Shown piece after piece: positions 34,887 to 42,492 of a DNA stretch of 42,513 nucleotides. Both the position numbers and the translations under genes were made by a program. Under the pieces are notes generated by a model. That model did not search any database, was not told the DNA's origin, and saw only the letters and a program-made list of their open reading frames with translations. Position 1 is the first letter of the stretch. Each line of letters opens with the position of its first letter. The stretch is from an uncultured Bacilli bacterium (GTDB lineage: Bacteria > Bacillota_I > Bacilli_A > RF39 > UBA660). The DNA lies in the NCBI GenBank assembly GCA_947623735.1, contig CANQHE010000007.1:1-42513 (forward strand). The letters run 5' to 3'.

Positions 34887-35675
34887 CTCTGTAAGAACTT
34901 TGGTTGATATGCTGTCTATACTATCAAATGATACTGAAATTTGTTTATTAAAGTTTTCATTTGAAGAACCATTTTGTGAAGCACCTTTATTATTTGGAAA
35001 TTCTACTATTAAATAGTATGTGTAAACTGTTGTTCCGTTCGTTGTAAGCTTTTGATCTGCTAAACCTATTGGTTCTTTTTCTGTTCCAAAGGCAGAATCA
35101 AAGCTAGTAGCACCTTCAGTTGGTGATAAAGCTGATCCATCAGTATTTCCACTAAGTGTTCCATATGCAACCAAATCATAATCGCTAAATTCTGAACTTA
35201 TTATTCCACTGGATCCTGTAACATCACAATTCTCATAATAGTATTTTATATCTTGAGTGGAAGAATCAGTTTTTAATTCACATTTAGTATGATTAGAAAT
35301 ATCTTGATCAGAACCATCTGATGAAGTTCTTAAAAGATACCATTTCATATCTTCAGTAGTTTTATTAATTCCAGTTAATCCAATGCTGTAAGAAACTTCA
35401 TAGTTATTTTGATCAGACATATTTTGCTTAGTTACTTCTACTTTAGTACCAGTAATAAGTACTCCTCCTGGATAATCCATTTTGCCTACTTGAGCAATAC
35501 TAGTAGCATTTAATTTAACTCCACCAACTGTTGCAGTTGTAGTTTCTACCTTTCCTACATCTGTACCTTCACTAGTTGCTGTTGCGGTAAAATACGCAAA
35601 AGTAGCACCAACTACAGCAACAAGAAGAGTTGCAACTGCGATTACTGTTAATAAGACTGTGTTTTTTCTTTCCAT
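34884..35675 (-). CDS. Expressed SipW-type variable surface protein (expression site)
   Basis: 263 residues, the only cassette with a start. MERKN, then helix (VLLTVIAVATLLVAVVGATFAYFTA, cut here only for description) forms the SipW-type signal. The mature domain carries MDYPGGVLITG, YEVSYSIGLTG, a Cys pair around IKYYYEN, YYLIVEFPNN and NFNKQISVSFDS, the scaffold shared with C1-C4, while the sequence between is different in each. It resembles TasA/camelysin-type secreted beta proteins processed by SipW. Promoter TTGCAA-17-TATCAT and a strong AAAGGAGGT RBS precede the ATG. The start and first codons lie outside the 84-bp repeat, so recombination would keep them in place. Confidence 0.9.
   Translation of the reverse strand: MERKNTVLLTVIAVATLLVAVVGATFAYFTATATSEGTDVGKVETTTATVGGVKLNATSIAQVGKMDYPGGVLITGTKVEVTKQNMSDQNNYEVSYSIGLTGINKTTEDMKWYLLRTSSDGSDQDISNHTKCELKTDSSTQDIKYYYENCDVTGSSGIISSEFSDYDLVAYGTLSGNTDGSALSPTEGATSFDSAFGTEKEPIGLADQKLTTNGTTVYTYYLIVEFPNNKGASQNGSSNENFNKQISVSFDSIDSISTKVLTE
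35584..35667 (-). repeat. 84-bp inverted repeat, right copy (expression site)
   Basis: Identical to 30860-30943 on the opposite strand. 54 bp of it (AGTTGC... through ACCGC) are also shared with C2, C3 and C4. Confidence 0.95.
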
Positions 35676-35687
35676 AACTATTGTTTA

Positions 35688-35734
35688 CCTCCTTTACTAT
35701 AAAAAATGATATCAAATAATTTTATTTATTGCAA
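35688..35734 (-). promoter_or_regulatory. Promoter and RBS of the expression site
   Basis: Minus strand: TTGCAA (35734-35729), 17-nt spacer, TATCAT (35711-35706), then AAAGGAGGT (35696-35688), 12 nt before the ATG. No other cassette has these elements. Confidence 0.75.
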
Positions 35735-35773
35735 TAGTTTTTTACAAGTTTTTTTAAAAATTTTTTTTAAATA

Positions 35774-37915
35774 TTAAATTCCCCTGTTTTTAAGCGTCAA
35801 AGAAACCTTACATTTTTCTTTATCAATTTTTAAAACATAACATTTTATTACATCTCCAACACTTAATATTTCTCCTGGATGTTTAATATAATCATCACTA
35901 ATTTCTGAAATATGTAATAATGCATCATCATGAAGTCCAATATCGACAAAAGCTCCAAAATCAATCACATTTCTTACTGTTCCCATAAGTTCCATTCCTT
36001 CTTTTAAATCTATAATTGAAAGAATATCACTCTTTAAAATTGGTGAAGGAATATCATCTCTTGGATCTCTAAAAGGTGCAATAAAAGCTTTAATAATATC
36101 TTCTACGGTATATTTATCACTATTAACTTCTCCAGCTAGTTTTTGATAATCTATATTTTGTAAAGTATTTTTTAATTTAAGTGTTCCAATATCATTTAAA
36201 TTTAATTTATATTTATTAAGTATATCTAAAGCTATATTATAACTTTCAGGATGAATACTAGTTTTATCAAGTATATTAGTAGCATCCGGTATTCTTAAGA
36301 AACCTATCGCTTGTTCATATACTTTAGGACTAAACACTTTCATAAGTTCTTTTCTTGTTAAAATCTTTCCAACTTTTTTTTTATATTCTTCTAATTTATC
36401 AATCATTTTTTTATTTAAACCTGATACATATTTTAACAATTCTCTTGACGCAGTATTTACATTTACCCCTACATTATTAACAGCACTCACCACTACAAAT
36501 CCCAATTCTTGATCTAATTTTTTCGGACTAACATCATGTTGATACATCCCCACTCCAATACTTTTAGGTTCAATTTTCACGAGTTCACTTAAAGGATCCA
36601 TAAGTCTTCTTCCAATTGACACTGCACTTCGCTCTTCTACATGTAAAGTTGGAAATTCTTCTTGCGCGAGTTTACTTGCTGAATATACACTTGCTCCTGC
36701 TTCATTAACCATCGCATAACTAACTTTTCTATCTATATTCTTAATAACGGAACTTACAAAAGCTTCACTTTCTCTAGAAGCAGTCCCATTACCAATTGCA
36801 ATTACATCGATATTATATTTATTAATAATATCTATAAGTTTCTTTTTTGATTGTTCTATTTCTTTTTTAGGTTCATGAGGATATATAACATCTATATGTA
36901 AAGCTTCTCCTACTTCATTTATAACTGCTAGTTTACAACCTGTTCTAAAAGCCGGATCAAACCCTAATATTCTTTTATTCTTAATTGGTGGTTGTAATAA
37001 TATATTTTTTAAATTTTTACTAAAGTTTTCTATTGCTCTATCATTCGCTATATCTGTAAGATCATTTCTAATCTCTCTTTCTAAACTTGGCATAATAAGT
37101 CTTTTTAAAGCATCTTTAATAGCTATTTTTAATAATTCTTCAGTTTTAATATTATGTTTATGAATAAGTTTATTTTCTAAATATTTTTCTATATACTCCA
37201 TATTAACTTCTATATTTACATTTAATACTTTTTCTTTTTCTCCCCTATTTATAGCAAGTATTCTATGAGCTTTTATATATTTAACTGGCTCTTTATAATC
37301 ATAATACATTTGATATATTAAATTATCATCTATAGCCTCTTTTTTCTTATTTGTTTTAAGAATCCCATATTTATATATATTATCTCTAATATATTTTCTA
37401 TAATTAGGATTATCACTTATATATTCTGCTACTATATATAATGCTTGTTCTATGGCCATATTTATATCTTTAACAGCCTCTTTAACGTATTTTTTAGCTT
37501 CATTTAATATATCTCTATTCTCTTTCATAATCTCTTTAGCAAGAGGCTCTAAACCTAGTTTTATCGCTTCTGTTGCTTTAGTTTTCTTTTTTTCTTTAAA
37601 TGGCCGATATAAATCTTCTACTTCGATTATTTTTTTCGTATTCATAATCTCATTTTTTAATTCATCAGTCATTAATCCTTTTTCTTCAATAAGTCTTATT
37701 ACATCTAACTTTCTATTAAGTAAATTAACTTGATAAGTATAAACTTCATTAATTTTACTAATTTGATTTTCATCTAAAGAACCAGTTGCTTCTTTCCTAT
37801 ATCTTGCAATAAAAGGAATAGTTGCTCCCTCTTCTAATAATTTTAATGTATTATTAACTTGATATTCTTTTATATTAAGTTCTAAACTAATACTTTTAAT
37901 AATATCTTTATTCAT
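35774..37915 (-). CDS. tex: Tex-family RNA-binding protein
   Basis: 713 residues, usual length. Order: Tex N-terminal helical domain (GATIPFIARYRKEATGSLDENQI), YqgF-like domain (RILGFDPAFRTGCKLAVI, about 315-440), helix-hairpin-helix region (SGLNKKMIDKL..., about 485-560) and S1 domain (GTVRNVIDFGAFVDIG...LLHISEI, about 640-710). Tex binds RNA/DNA and is linked to transcription and stress. AGGAGA precedes the ATG. It flanks the cassette locus on the right and is unrelated to it. Confidence 0.97.
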   Translation of the reverse strand: MNKDIIKSISLELNIKEYQVNNTLKLLEEGATIPFIARYRKEATGSLDENQISKINEVYTYQVNLLNRKLDVIRLIEEKGLMTDELKNEIMNTKKIIEVEDLYRPFKEKKKTKATEAIKLGLEPLAKEIMKENRDILNEAKKYVKEAVKDINMAIEQALYIVAEYISDNPNYRKYIRDNIYKYGILKTNKKKEAIDDNLIYQMYYDYKEPVKYIKAHRILAINRGEKEKVLNVNIEVNMEYIEKYLENKLIHKHNIKTEELLKIAIKDALKRLIMPSLEREIRNDLTDIANDRAIENFSKNLKNILLQPPIKNKRILGFDPAFRTGCKLAVINEVGEALHIDVIYPHEPKKEIEQSKKKLIDIINKYNIDVIAIGNGTASRESEAFVSSVIKNIDRKVSYAMVNEAGASVYSASKLAQEEFPTLHVEERSAVSIGRRLMDPLSELVKIEPKSIGVGMYQHDVSPKKLDQELGFVVVSAVNNVGVNVNTASRELLKYVSGLNKKMIDKLEEYKKKVGKILTRKELMKVFSPKVYEQAIGFLRIPDATNILDKTSIHPESYNIALDILNKYKLNLNDIGTLKLKNTLQNIDYQKLAGEVNSDKYTVEDIIKAFIAPFRDPRDDIPSPILKSDILSIIDLKEGMELMGTVRNVIDFGAFVDIGLHDDALLHISEISDDYIKHPGEILSVGDVIKCYVLKIDKEKCKVSLTLKNRGI

Positions 37916-37968
37916 TTCCTATTCTCCTAGCTAAATAAATATATCATAAAATAATTTGTTTTTAAAGT

Positions 37969-38118
37969 TTTACTTGCAATTTTCTTAATTTATATAATAT
38001 AATATATACAGGACAAACAAAAAAGAGGCACTTTTGTAGTGTTCCTTTAGTCCATATTGGATGTAGAACACCCACAAAATCGTGAGTGTTCATTTTTATT
38101 ATTGGTTATCTTGTTATA
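37969..38118 (+). repeat. Duplicated small-RNA unit, copy 1
   Basis: Promoter TTGCAA (37974-37979), 18 nt, TATAAT (37998-38003), then a transcribed stretch starting GGACAAAC and ending in a GAACAC/GTGTTC hairpin with T-rich tail. About 90% identical to copy 2 (38142-38290). Read on the minus strand it retains the last 21 codons and stop of the Cys-rich peptide gene but has no 5' part of that gene. Confidence 0.85.
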
Positions 38119-38141
38119 GCTAGTATAAAAATATTTAAATT

Positions 38142-38270
38142 TTTACTTGTAATTTCCTTATTTTATGTATATAATATATACAGGACAAACAAAAAAGAGG
38201 CACTTTTGTAGTGTTCCTTTAGTCCATAAGGATTGCAGAACACCCACAAAATCGTGAGTGTTCATTTTTA
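38142..38270 (+). ncRNA. Candidate antisense small RNA (copy 2)
   Basis: TTGTAA (38147-38152), 17 nt, TATAAT (38170-38175), predicted start near 38182, and a terminator hairpin GAACAC-x-CAC/GTG-x-GTGTTC (38238-38263) followed by ATTTTTATT. The RNA of about 90 nt has no plausible ORF and is fully complementary to the 3' end of the 49-residue peptide gene on the minus strand. It resembles antitoxin RNAs of type I systems in placement. Confidence 0.65.
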
Positions 38271-38368
38271 TTATTGGTTATCTTGTTATACGAGCAATAA
38301 GTACAAGTATAACAACAAGTATTATTAAATACTCCATAAACCTCCTGTTCTAAAACATTTAGTTTCAT
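38219..38368 (-). CDS. 49-residue Cys-rich peptide, candidate type I-like toxin or signal peptide gene
   Basis: Start ATG at 38368, 3-5 nt after GAGGTGAGG. Promoter TTGACA (38472-38467), 17 nt, TACAAT (38449-38444), minus strand. The peptide begins MKLNVLEQEVYGVF and has six cysteines: N-T-C-C-Y-T-C-T-Y-C and R-F-C-G-C. It is not strongly hydrophobic, unlike most type I toxins. The predicted mRNA 5' end (AGAGGCAC, TAGTCCAT) is complementary to its 3' end (ATGGACTA, GTGCCTCT). An antisense RNA overlaps its last third. I do not recognise the peptide. Confidence 0.6.
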   Translation of the reverse strand: MKLNVLEQEVYGVFNNTCCYTCTYCSYNKITNNKNEHSRFCGCSAILMD

Positions 38369-38491
38369 GGACCTCACCTCTCTTTCCATTAATATAAAAA
38401 ATGGACTAGAGGAAAAAAACACCACGCTTGTGCCTCTAAGTTAATTGTATAACAAATATAGCTATATGTCAAAAAAAAATTTAAATATAAC

Positions 38492-38520
38492 TTGCATTAT
38501 CCCTAATTTATGTATATAAT
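38492..38520 (+). promoter_or_regulatory. Promoter of the 407-residue unknown gene, third copy of the same promoter type
   Basis: TTGCAT, 17 nt, TATAAT, with flanking sequence (AACTTGCA...TAATTTATGTATATAATA) clearly related to the promoters of the two small-RNA units upstream. Confidence 0.75.
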
Positions 38521-38543
38521 AACCCTCTAGTGGGGGATTTTTT

Positions 38544-39767
38544 ATGTTACACAAAGAATATTTATTATTTTATATTATTGATTTATATACTAAGATTACT
38601 AATATGGACACTATTGATATTAGAGATTTAACCACGGCATTTTATACTTTAGAAGAATTACTTGCCGAACATGAATATGTTACCCCTAACTATGATTTTG
38701 ATGCTTCTTTAAAAGAATTTGTTGAAACATTTAGTGAGTATTTAATTTATGATAATAAAGAAATAATTATAATTGGTGATTTAGATGAATTATTTAATGA
38801 TTTAATTGAATGTATTGAACCATCATATTATGATGATACTTTAGAAGAATATGTTCATAATATTCATATATACGAAGCTTTAGATATTCCTATCCCATTA
38901 GAAGAAACTAAAGAAACATTTAATTTAAATTTAAAAATTATGCATATCTATACTTTAATTGCCGAAGCTGAATATCAAAAAGATTATTCTAAAATAAATC
39001 TTTTAATAAGTTATTTAAATATTCTTATAAATAATTTAAATGATGAATTTAAAACTATGAACGAAGATTATTTATTAAAAATTAAAATGTGTCTTGCTAA
39101 ATATAATGAATGTTTAAGTGATGATCCAGATTTTTTTTCCAACTGTGGTTGGCAAATAGCCATATTTTCTAAAAACCCTCAAGAAATGCAAAAACTTCGT
39201 CATGAAAGAACCGAATATCTAGCTACAGAATTAGAATATAAACTAACAAATATTGAAGAAAATGATAACTATTTAAGTGAAATATCTATTTTCTTAACTT
39301 ATTATTTATCTTATCTAAATAAATATTTAAAATTACCTTTACCCGATATTACTCGTGAAGCTCTAACTATTAAAAAATATTTATTATTAAGTATGCCGGA
39401 ATTAGAACACATTGAAAAAATATTTTTAAAAACCCAAACTATTGAAAATATCCCTCTTCCCCAAATAAATGATATTACCCCCAATACTTTTGATGTTTTA
39501 ATAAATAAAGTAATGGAATGTAGTTTAGAGTTAGATTATTCTAATGAAGAAATCCATAAGAAACCTCATTTATATCATGAAATAATCTTAAATGCTTTAT
39601 TTATTAAATGTTTTTTAGATTTATCTATTAATGAAAATGAAAAGAAAAATATCTTAAATAATATTACTAATACTAGATATTATAATTTACCAGAATATTA
39701 TAGTATAACTATTAATTTAATAAATAATATTATATTTCCTAATGAAACCCCTAAAAAATCTAAATAA
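38544..39767 (+). CDS. Uncharacterised protein, all-helical
   Basis: 407 residues, very acidic and Leu/Ile/Tyr/Asn rich, with long predicted helices and no signal peptide or membrane helix. GGGGGA precedes the ATG. I recognise no domain. It is followed by typA under a separate promoter. Function unknown. Confidence 0.85.
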   Translation: MLHKEYLLFYIIDLYTKITNMDTIDIRDLTTAFYTLEELLAEHEYVTPNYDFDASLKEFVETFSEYLIYDNKEIIIIGDLDELFNDLIECIEPSYYDDTLEEYVHNIHIYEALDIPIPLEETKETFNLNLKIMHIYTLIAEAEYQKDYSKINLLISYLNILINNLNDEFKTMNEDYLLKIKMCLAKYNECLSDDPDFFSNCGWQIAIFSKNPQEMQKLRHERTEYLATELEYKLTNIEENDNYLSEISIFLTYYLSYLNKYLKLPLPDITREALTIKKYLLLSMPELEHIEKIFLKTQTIENIPLPQINDITPNTFDVLINKVMECSLELDYSNEEIHKKPHLYHEIILNALFIKCFLDLSINENEKKNILNNITNTRYYNLPEYYSITINLINNIIFPNETPKKSK

Positions 39768-39779
39768 CATAACTTTTAC

Positions 39780-39808
39780 TTGTTAAAATTCCCTTTTTGT
39801 GGTACACT
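39780..39808 (+). promoter_or_regulatory. typA promoter
   Basis: TTGTTA, 17 nt, TACACT; AAGGAG lies 6-7 nt before the ATG at 39842. Confidence 0.75.
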
Positions 39809-39841
39809 AATGCTTGCTTGTAAAAGAAAGAAGGAGTTTAT

Positions 39842-41641
39842 ATGGAAAAAATTATCAATATCGCCGTGGTTGCCCATGTAGATGCTGGTAAAAGTACTCT
39901 AGTTGATGCTTTATTAAAAAATTATGGCTTAAAAAACCATGAAGAAATAACTGAAAGAGTAATGGACTCAAATGACTTAGAAAAAGAAAGAGGCATTACT
40001 ATTTATTCCAAGAATTGTTCTATTAGATACAAAGATTATAAAATAAATATTGTTGATACCCCTGGTCATGCTGACTTTTCTAGTGAAGTAGAAAGAGTAA
40101 TTAAAACTGTTGATACAGTAATATTACTTGTTGATTCGGCTGAAGGACCTATGCCTCAAACTCGTTTTGTTTTAAATAAAGCTTTAGAACAAAACTTAAA
40201 ACCAATTTTATTTATTAATAAAATAGATAAGAAAGATGCACGTCCGGAAGCCGTTGTTGATATGACTTTTAATTTATTTATGGAATTAAATGCCACTGAT
40301 GAACAACTTGATTTCCCAATCATTTATGGTGTAGCTAAAAATGGTACTTGTAGTACATCTCTAACCGAAGAAGGAAAGGATATTGCTCCCCTACTAGAAA
40401 CGATTATTAATCATGTTGAACCTTTTAAAGGTAATGAATTTGATTCTTTACAACTTCAAATATCTAATCTTGCTTATGATGAATATATTGGTCGTTTAGG
40501 AATTGGTCGTATTACTAAAGGTAAAATTAAAAATGGTGAAACTGTAACTTTAGTTAAAAATGATGGTAAAATCGAATCATTTAAAATAACTAAATTATTT
40601 GTTAATGAAGGTATTAATAAAGTTGAAAAAGATATCGCTTATTTTGGGGATATTGTAACTATCGCGGGAGCATCAGATATATCTATTGGTGATACTATCT
40701 GTGAAAAAGGTATTATTGACCCTCTTCCTCCAATAACGATTGAAAGACCTACTCTATCCATGAACTTTTTAGTAAACTCTTCTCCCTTCGCTGGAAGAAG
40801 TGGTAAATTCTTAACTACGAGACATATTAAAGAACGTTTAGAAAAAGAATTAGAAACTAATGTTGGTTTAATGGTTGAAGAACTTGAAGGAACCGATGGT
40901 TATAAAGTATCTGGTCGTGGGGAATTACACTTATCTATTTTACTTGAAAACATGCGTCGTGAAGGCTATGAATTATCCGTATCTAAACCCGTTGTTTTAT
41001 TTGAAGAAATAGATGGTGTTAAATGTGAACCTTTTGAAAAAGTTATTATTAATGTTCCCAGTGATTATTCTGGTACCGTTATTAATGATTTACAAGAAAG
41101 AAAAGGAACTCTTTTAGTTATTAATAATACTGATGATAATTATGTTCATCTTGAATTTAGTGCCCCAACTAGAGGTTTAATTGGCTATCGTAGCAACTTT
41201 ATTACTAACACTAAGGGTGAAGGTATCATGGTTCGTTCTTTTGATGCTTATAAGCCTTATGTTGGCCCTATCGCGCGTCGTAAAAATGGTGTTTTAGTAT
41301 CAATGGAAAATGGTAAAGCCTTAGGTTATTCTCTTTGGAACTTACAAGAAAGAGGCACTTTAATTATTGAACCCGCAACGGATGTTTATGTTGGTATGAT
41401 TATAGGTATTCATAATCGTGATAATGATTTAGACGTTAATCCTTGTAAAAATAAAAACTTAACTAACACTAGAGCTAGTGGTAGTGATGAAGCTATAAAC
41501 TTAAATAAACCTAAAACTTTTACTTTAGAAGAAGCCTTAGAGTTTATTGAAGATGATGAATACGTTGAAGTTACTCCAACTGATATTCGTTTAAGAAAAA
41601 AAATATTAGATCCTAAAGATCGTTTTCGAACTAATCGTTAA
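39842..41641 (+). CDS. typA: Ribosome-associated GTPase TypA/BipA
   Basis: 599 residues. GTPase motifs: AHVDAGKST (P loop), RGIT (G2), DTPGH (G3) and NKID (G4). EF-G-like domains follow and the TypA-specific C-terminal domain includes APTRGLIGYRS and NTKGEG. It acts on the ribosome in 50S assembly and stress growth. Confidence 0.98.
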   Translation: MEKIINIAVVAHVDAGKSTLVDALLKNYGLKNHEEITERVMDSNDLEKERGITIYSKNCSIRYKDYKINIVDTPGHADFSSEVERVIKTVDTVILLVDSAEGPMPQTRFVLNKALEQNLKPILFINKIDKKDARPEAVVDMTFNLFMELNATDEQLDFPIIYGVAKNGTCSTSLTEEGKDIAPLLETIINHVEPFKGNEFDSLQLQISNLAYDEYIGRLGIGRITKGKIKNGETVTLVKNDGKIESFKITKLFVNEGINKVEKDIAYFGDIVTIAGASDISIGDTICEKGIIDPLPPITIERPTLSMNFLVNSSPFAGRSGKFLTTRHIKERLEKELETNVGLMVEELEGTDGYKVSGRGELHLSILLENMRREGYELSVSKPVVLFEEIDGVKCEPFEKVIINVPSDYSGTVINDLQERKGTLLVINNTDDNYVHLEFSAPTRGLIGYRSNFITNTKGEGIMVRSFDAYKPYVGPIARRKNGVLVSMENGKALGYSLWNLQERGTLIIEPATDVYVGMIIGIHNRDNDLDVNPCKNKNLTNTRASGSDEAINLNKPKTFTLEEALEFIEDDEYVEVTPTDIRLRKKILDPKDRFRTNR

Positions 41642-41693
41642 TTAAAACAAAAGCAAATCTTAAAAAAAAGAGCAATATTTTTTAAACATTAAA

Positions 41694-41728
41694 GGTGATA
41701 GCTTACAAATTAAGCATCATCTTTTTTA
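41694..41728 (+). terminator. Terminator downstream of typA
   Basis: GGTGAT-A-GCTT / AAGC-ATCATC stem with a short loop followed by TTTTTT. Confidence 0.75.
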
Positions 41729-41765
41729 TATGAAACACTACCCAATTATCTTTATTAAATTTTAT

Positions 41766-41794
41766 TTGACATATAAACATATGTATGATATAGT
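41766..41794 (+). promoter_or_regulatory. Near-consensus promoter with internal palindrome
   Basis: TTGACA (41766-41771), 17 nt, TATAGT (41789-41794). The spacer and -35 edge carry ACATAT-AAAC-ATATGT (41769-41784), a likely operator. Confidence 0.75.
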
Positions 41795-41817
41795 TTAGTT
41801 AGACTAGAGGTGGGGTT

Positions 41818-42033
41818 ATGGATAATAAAATTAATAATTTAATTAATAGTGCAGATATTTATTTCTATTTAAATAATGCTTATACTGTTGGTTTTTTAAA
41901 GTTATGTGAACTTTTGCCCAAAATAAAACAAGAGGGTATGAGTTCGACTTCCAATAAAGGAAGGTCATCTCAATTCCCTCAAGTTGGTAACAATATAACA
42001 CAATCTAACAATAATGTCAAGTTGCCTACTTAA
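41818..42033 (+). CDS. Uncharacterised small protein
   Basis: 71 residues with GAGGTGGGG just before the ATG and a near-consensus promoter. The N-terminal half is helical (NNLINSADIYFYLNNAYTVGFLKLCELLPKI) and the C-terminal half Ser/Asn/Gln rich and probably disordered. Either a small complete gene or the start of a truncated one. Convergent with a small XRE regulator. Family unknown. Confidence 0.65.
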   Translation: MDNKINNLINSADIYFYLNNAYTVGFLKLCELLPKIKQEGMSSTSNKGRSSQFPQVGNNITQSNNNVKLPT

Positions 42034-42128
42034 AAAGATGGCGCTTGCCTATAATAAAATCAAATCCACAAAATACTTAATATTATCATATAATAATGTC
42101 TTTAAACTTCATTTAATCACATTTAATA

Positions 42129-42368
42129 CTATCTAAATCTTAAATGATCAAACTTCATTTCTACTTTATTATGATATCTTAATAAATCAAGAACTTTAAC
42201 ATTATAGGCATCAGCAAATTCTATTAATTTTTGCGAATCAGGCATTATTTCCCCTTTTTCATATTTTGATATCATTGAGGCAGACATATTTAATAAAAAA
42301 CCCGCTTTTTTTAATGATAAACTTTTTAATAGTCTAATCCTTTTTAAATTTTCTCCAACTACATTCAT
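42129..42368 (-). CDS. XRE-family HTH regulator, possibly truncated
   Basis: 79 residues. Helix-turn-helix about residues 5-60 (LKRIRLLKSLSLKKAGFLLNMSASMISKYEKGEIMPDS). The end, VEMKFDHLRFR, resembles the linker where XRE-ImmA/IrrE fusion proteins continue into a metallopeptidase domain, but here a stop follows. AGGATGGG precedes the ATG. Confidence 0.8.
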   Translation of the reverse strand: MNVVGENLKRIRLLKSLSLKKAGFLLNMSASMISKYEKGEIMPDSQKLIEFADAYNVKVLDLLRYHNKVEMKFDHLRFR

Positions 42369-42461
42369 TCTATCATCCCATCCTAATTAATATTTTATCA
42401 TTAAAAAGAAAAAAAGTAAAATTTATAAAAATCTGACAGCCAAAAAGAGTAAATTTGAAAA

Positions 42462-42492
42462 AAATTTCTTCGCAAAGAAAATTTGATATAAT
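42462..42492 (+). promoter_or_regulatory. Outward promoter-like region at the window end
   Basis: TATAAT (42487-42492) preceded by a TTTCTT-CGCA-AAGAAA hairpin/operator-like repeat and followed by AAGGTAGG. It probably drives a plus-strand gene starting beyond the window, divergent from the XRE gene. Confidence 0.5.

Noticed and set aside
38219-38425. 68-codon version of the Cys-rich peptide starting at GTG 38425
   Set aside because: The GTG lies at the extreme 5' end of the predicted mRNA without an RBS. GAGGTGAGG directly precedes the ATG at 38368.
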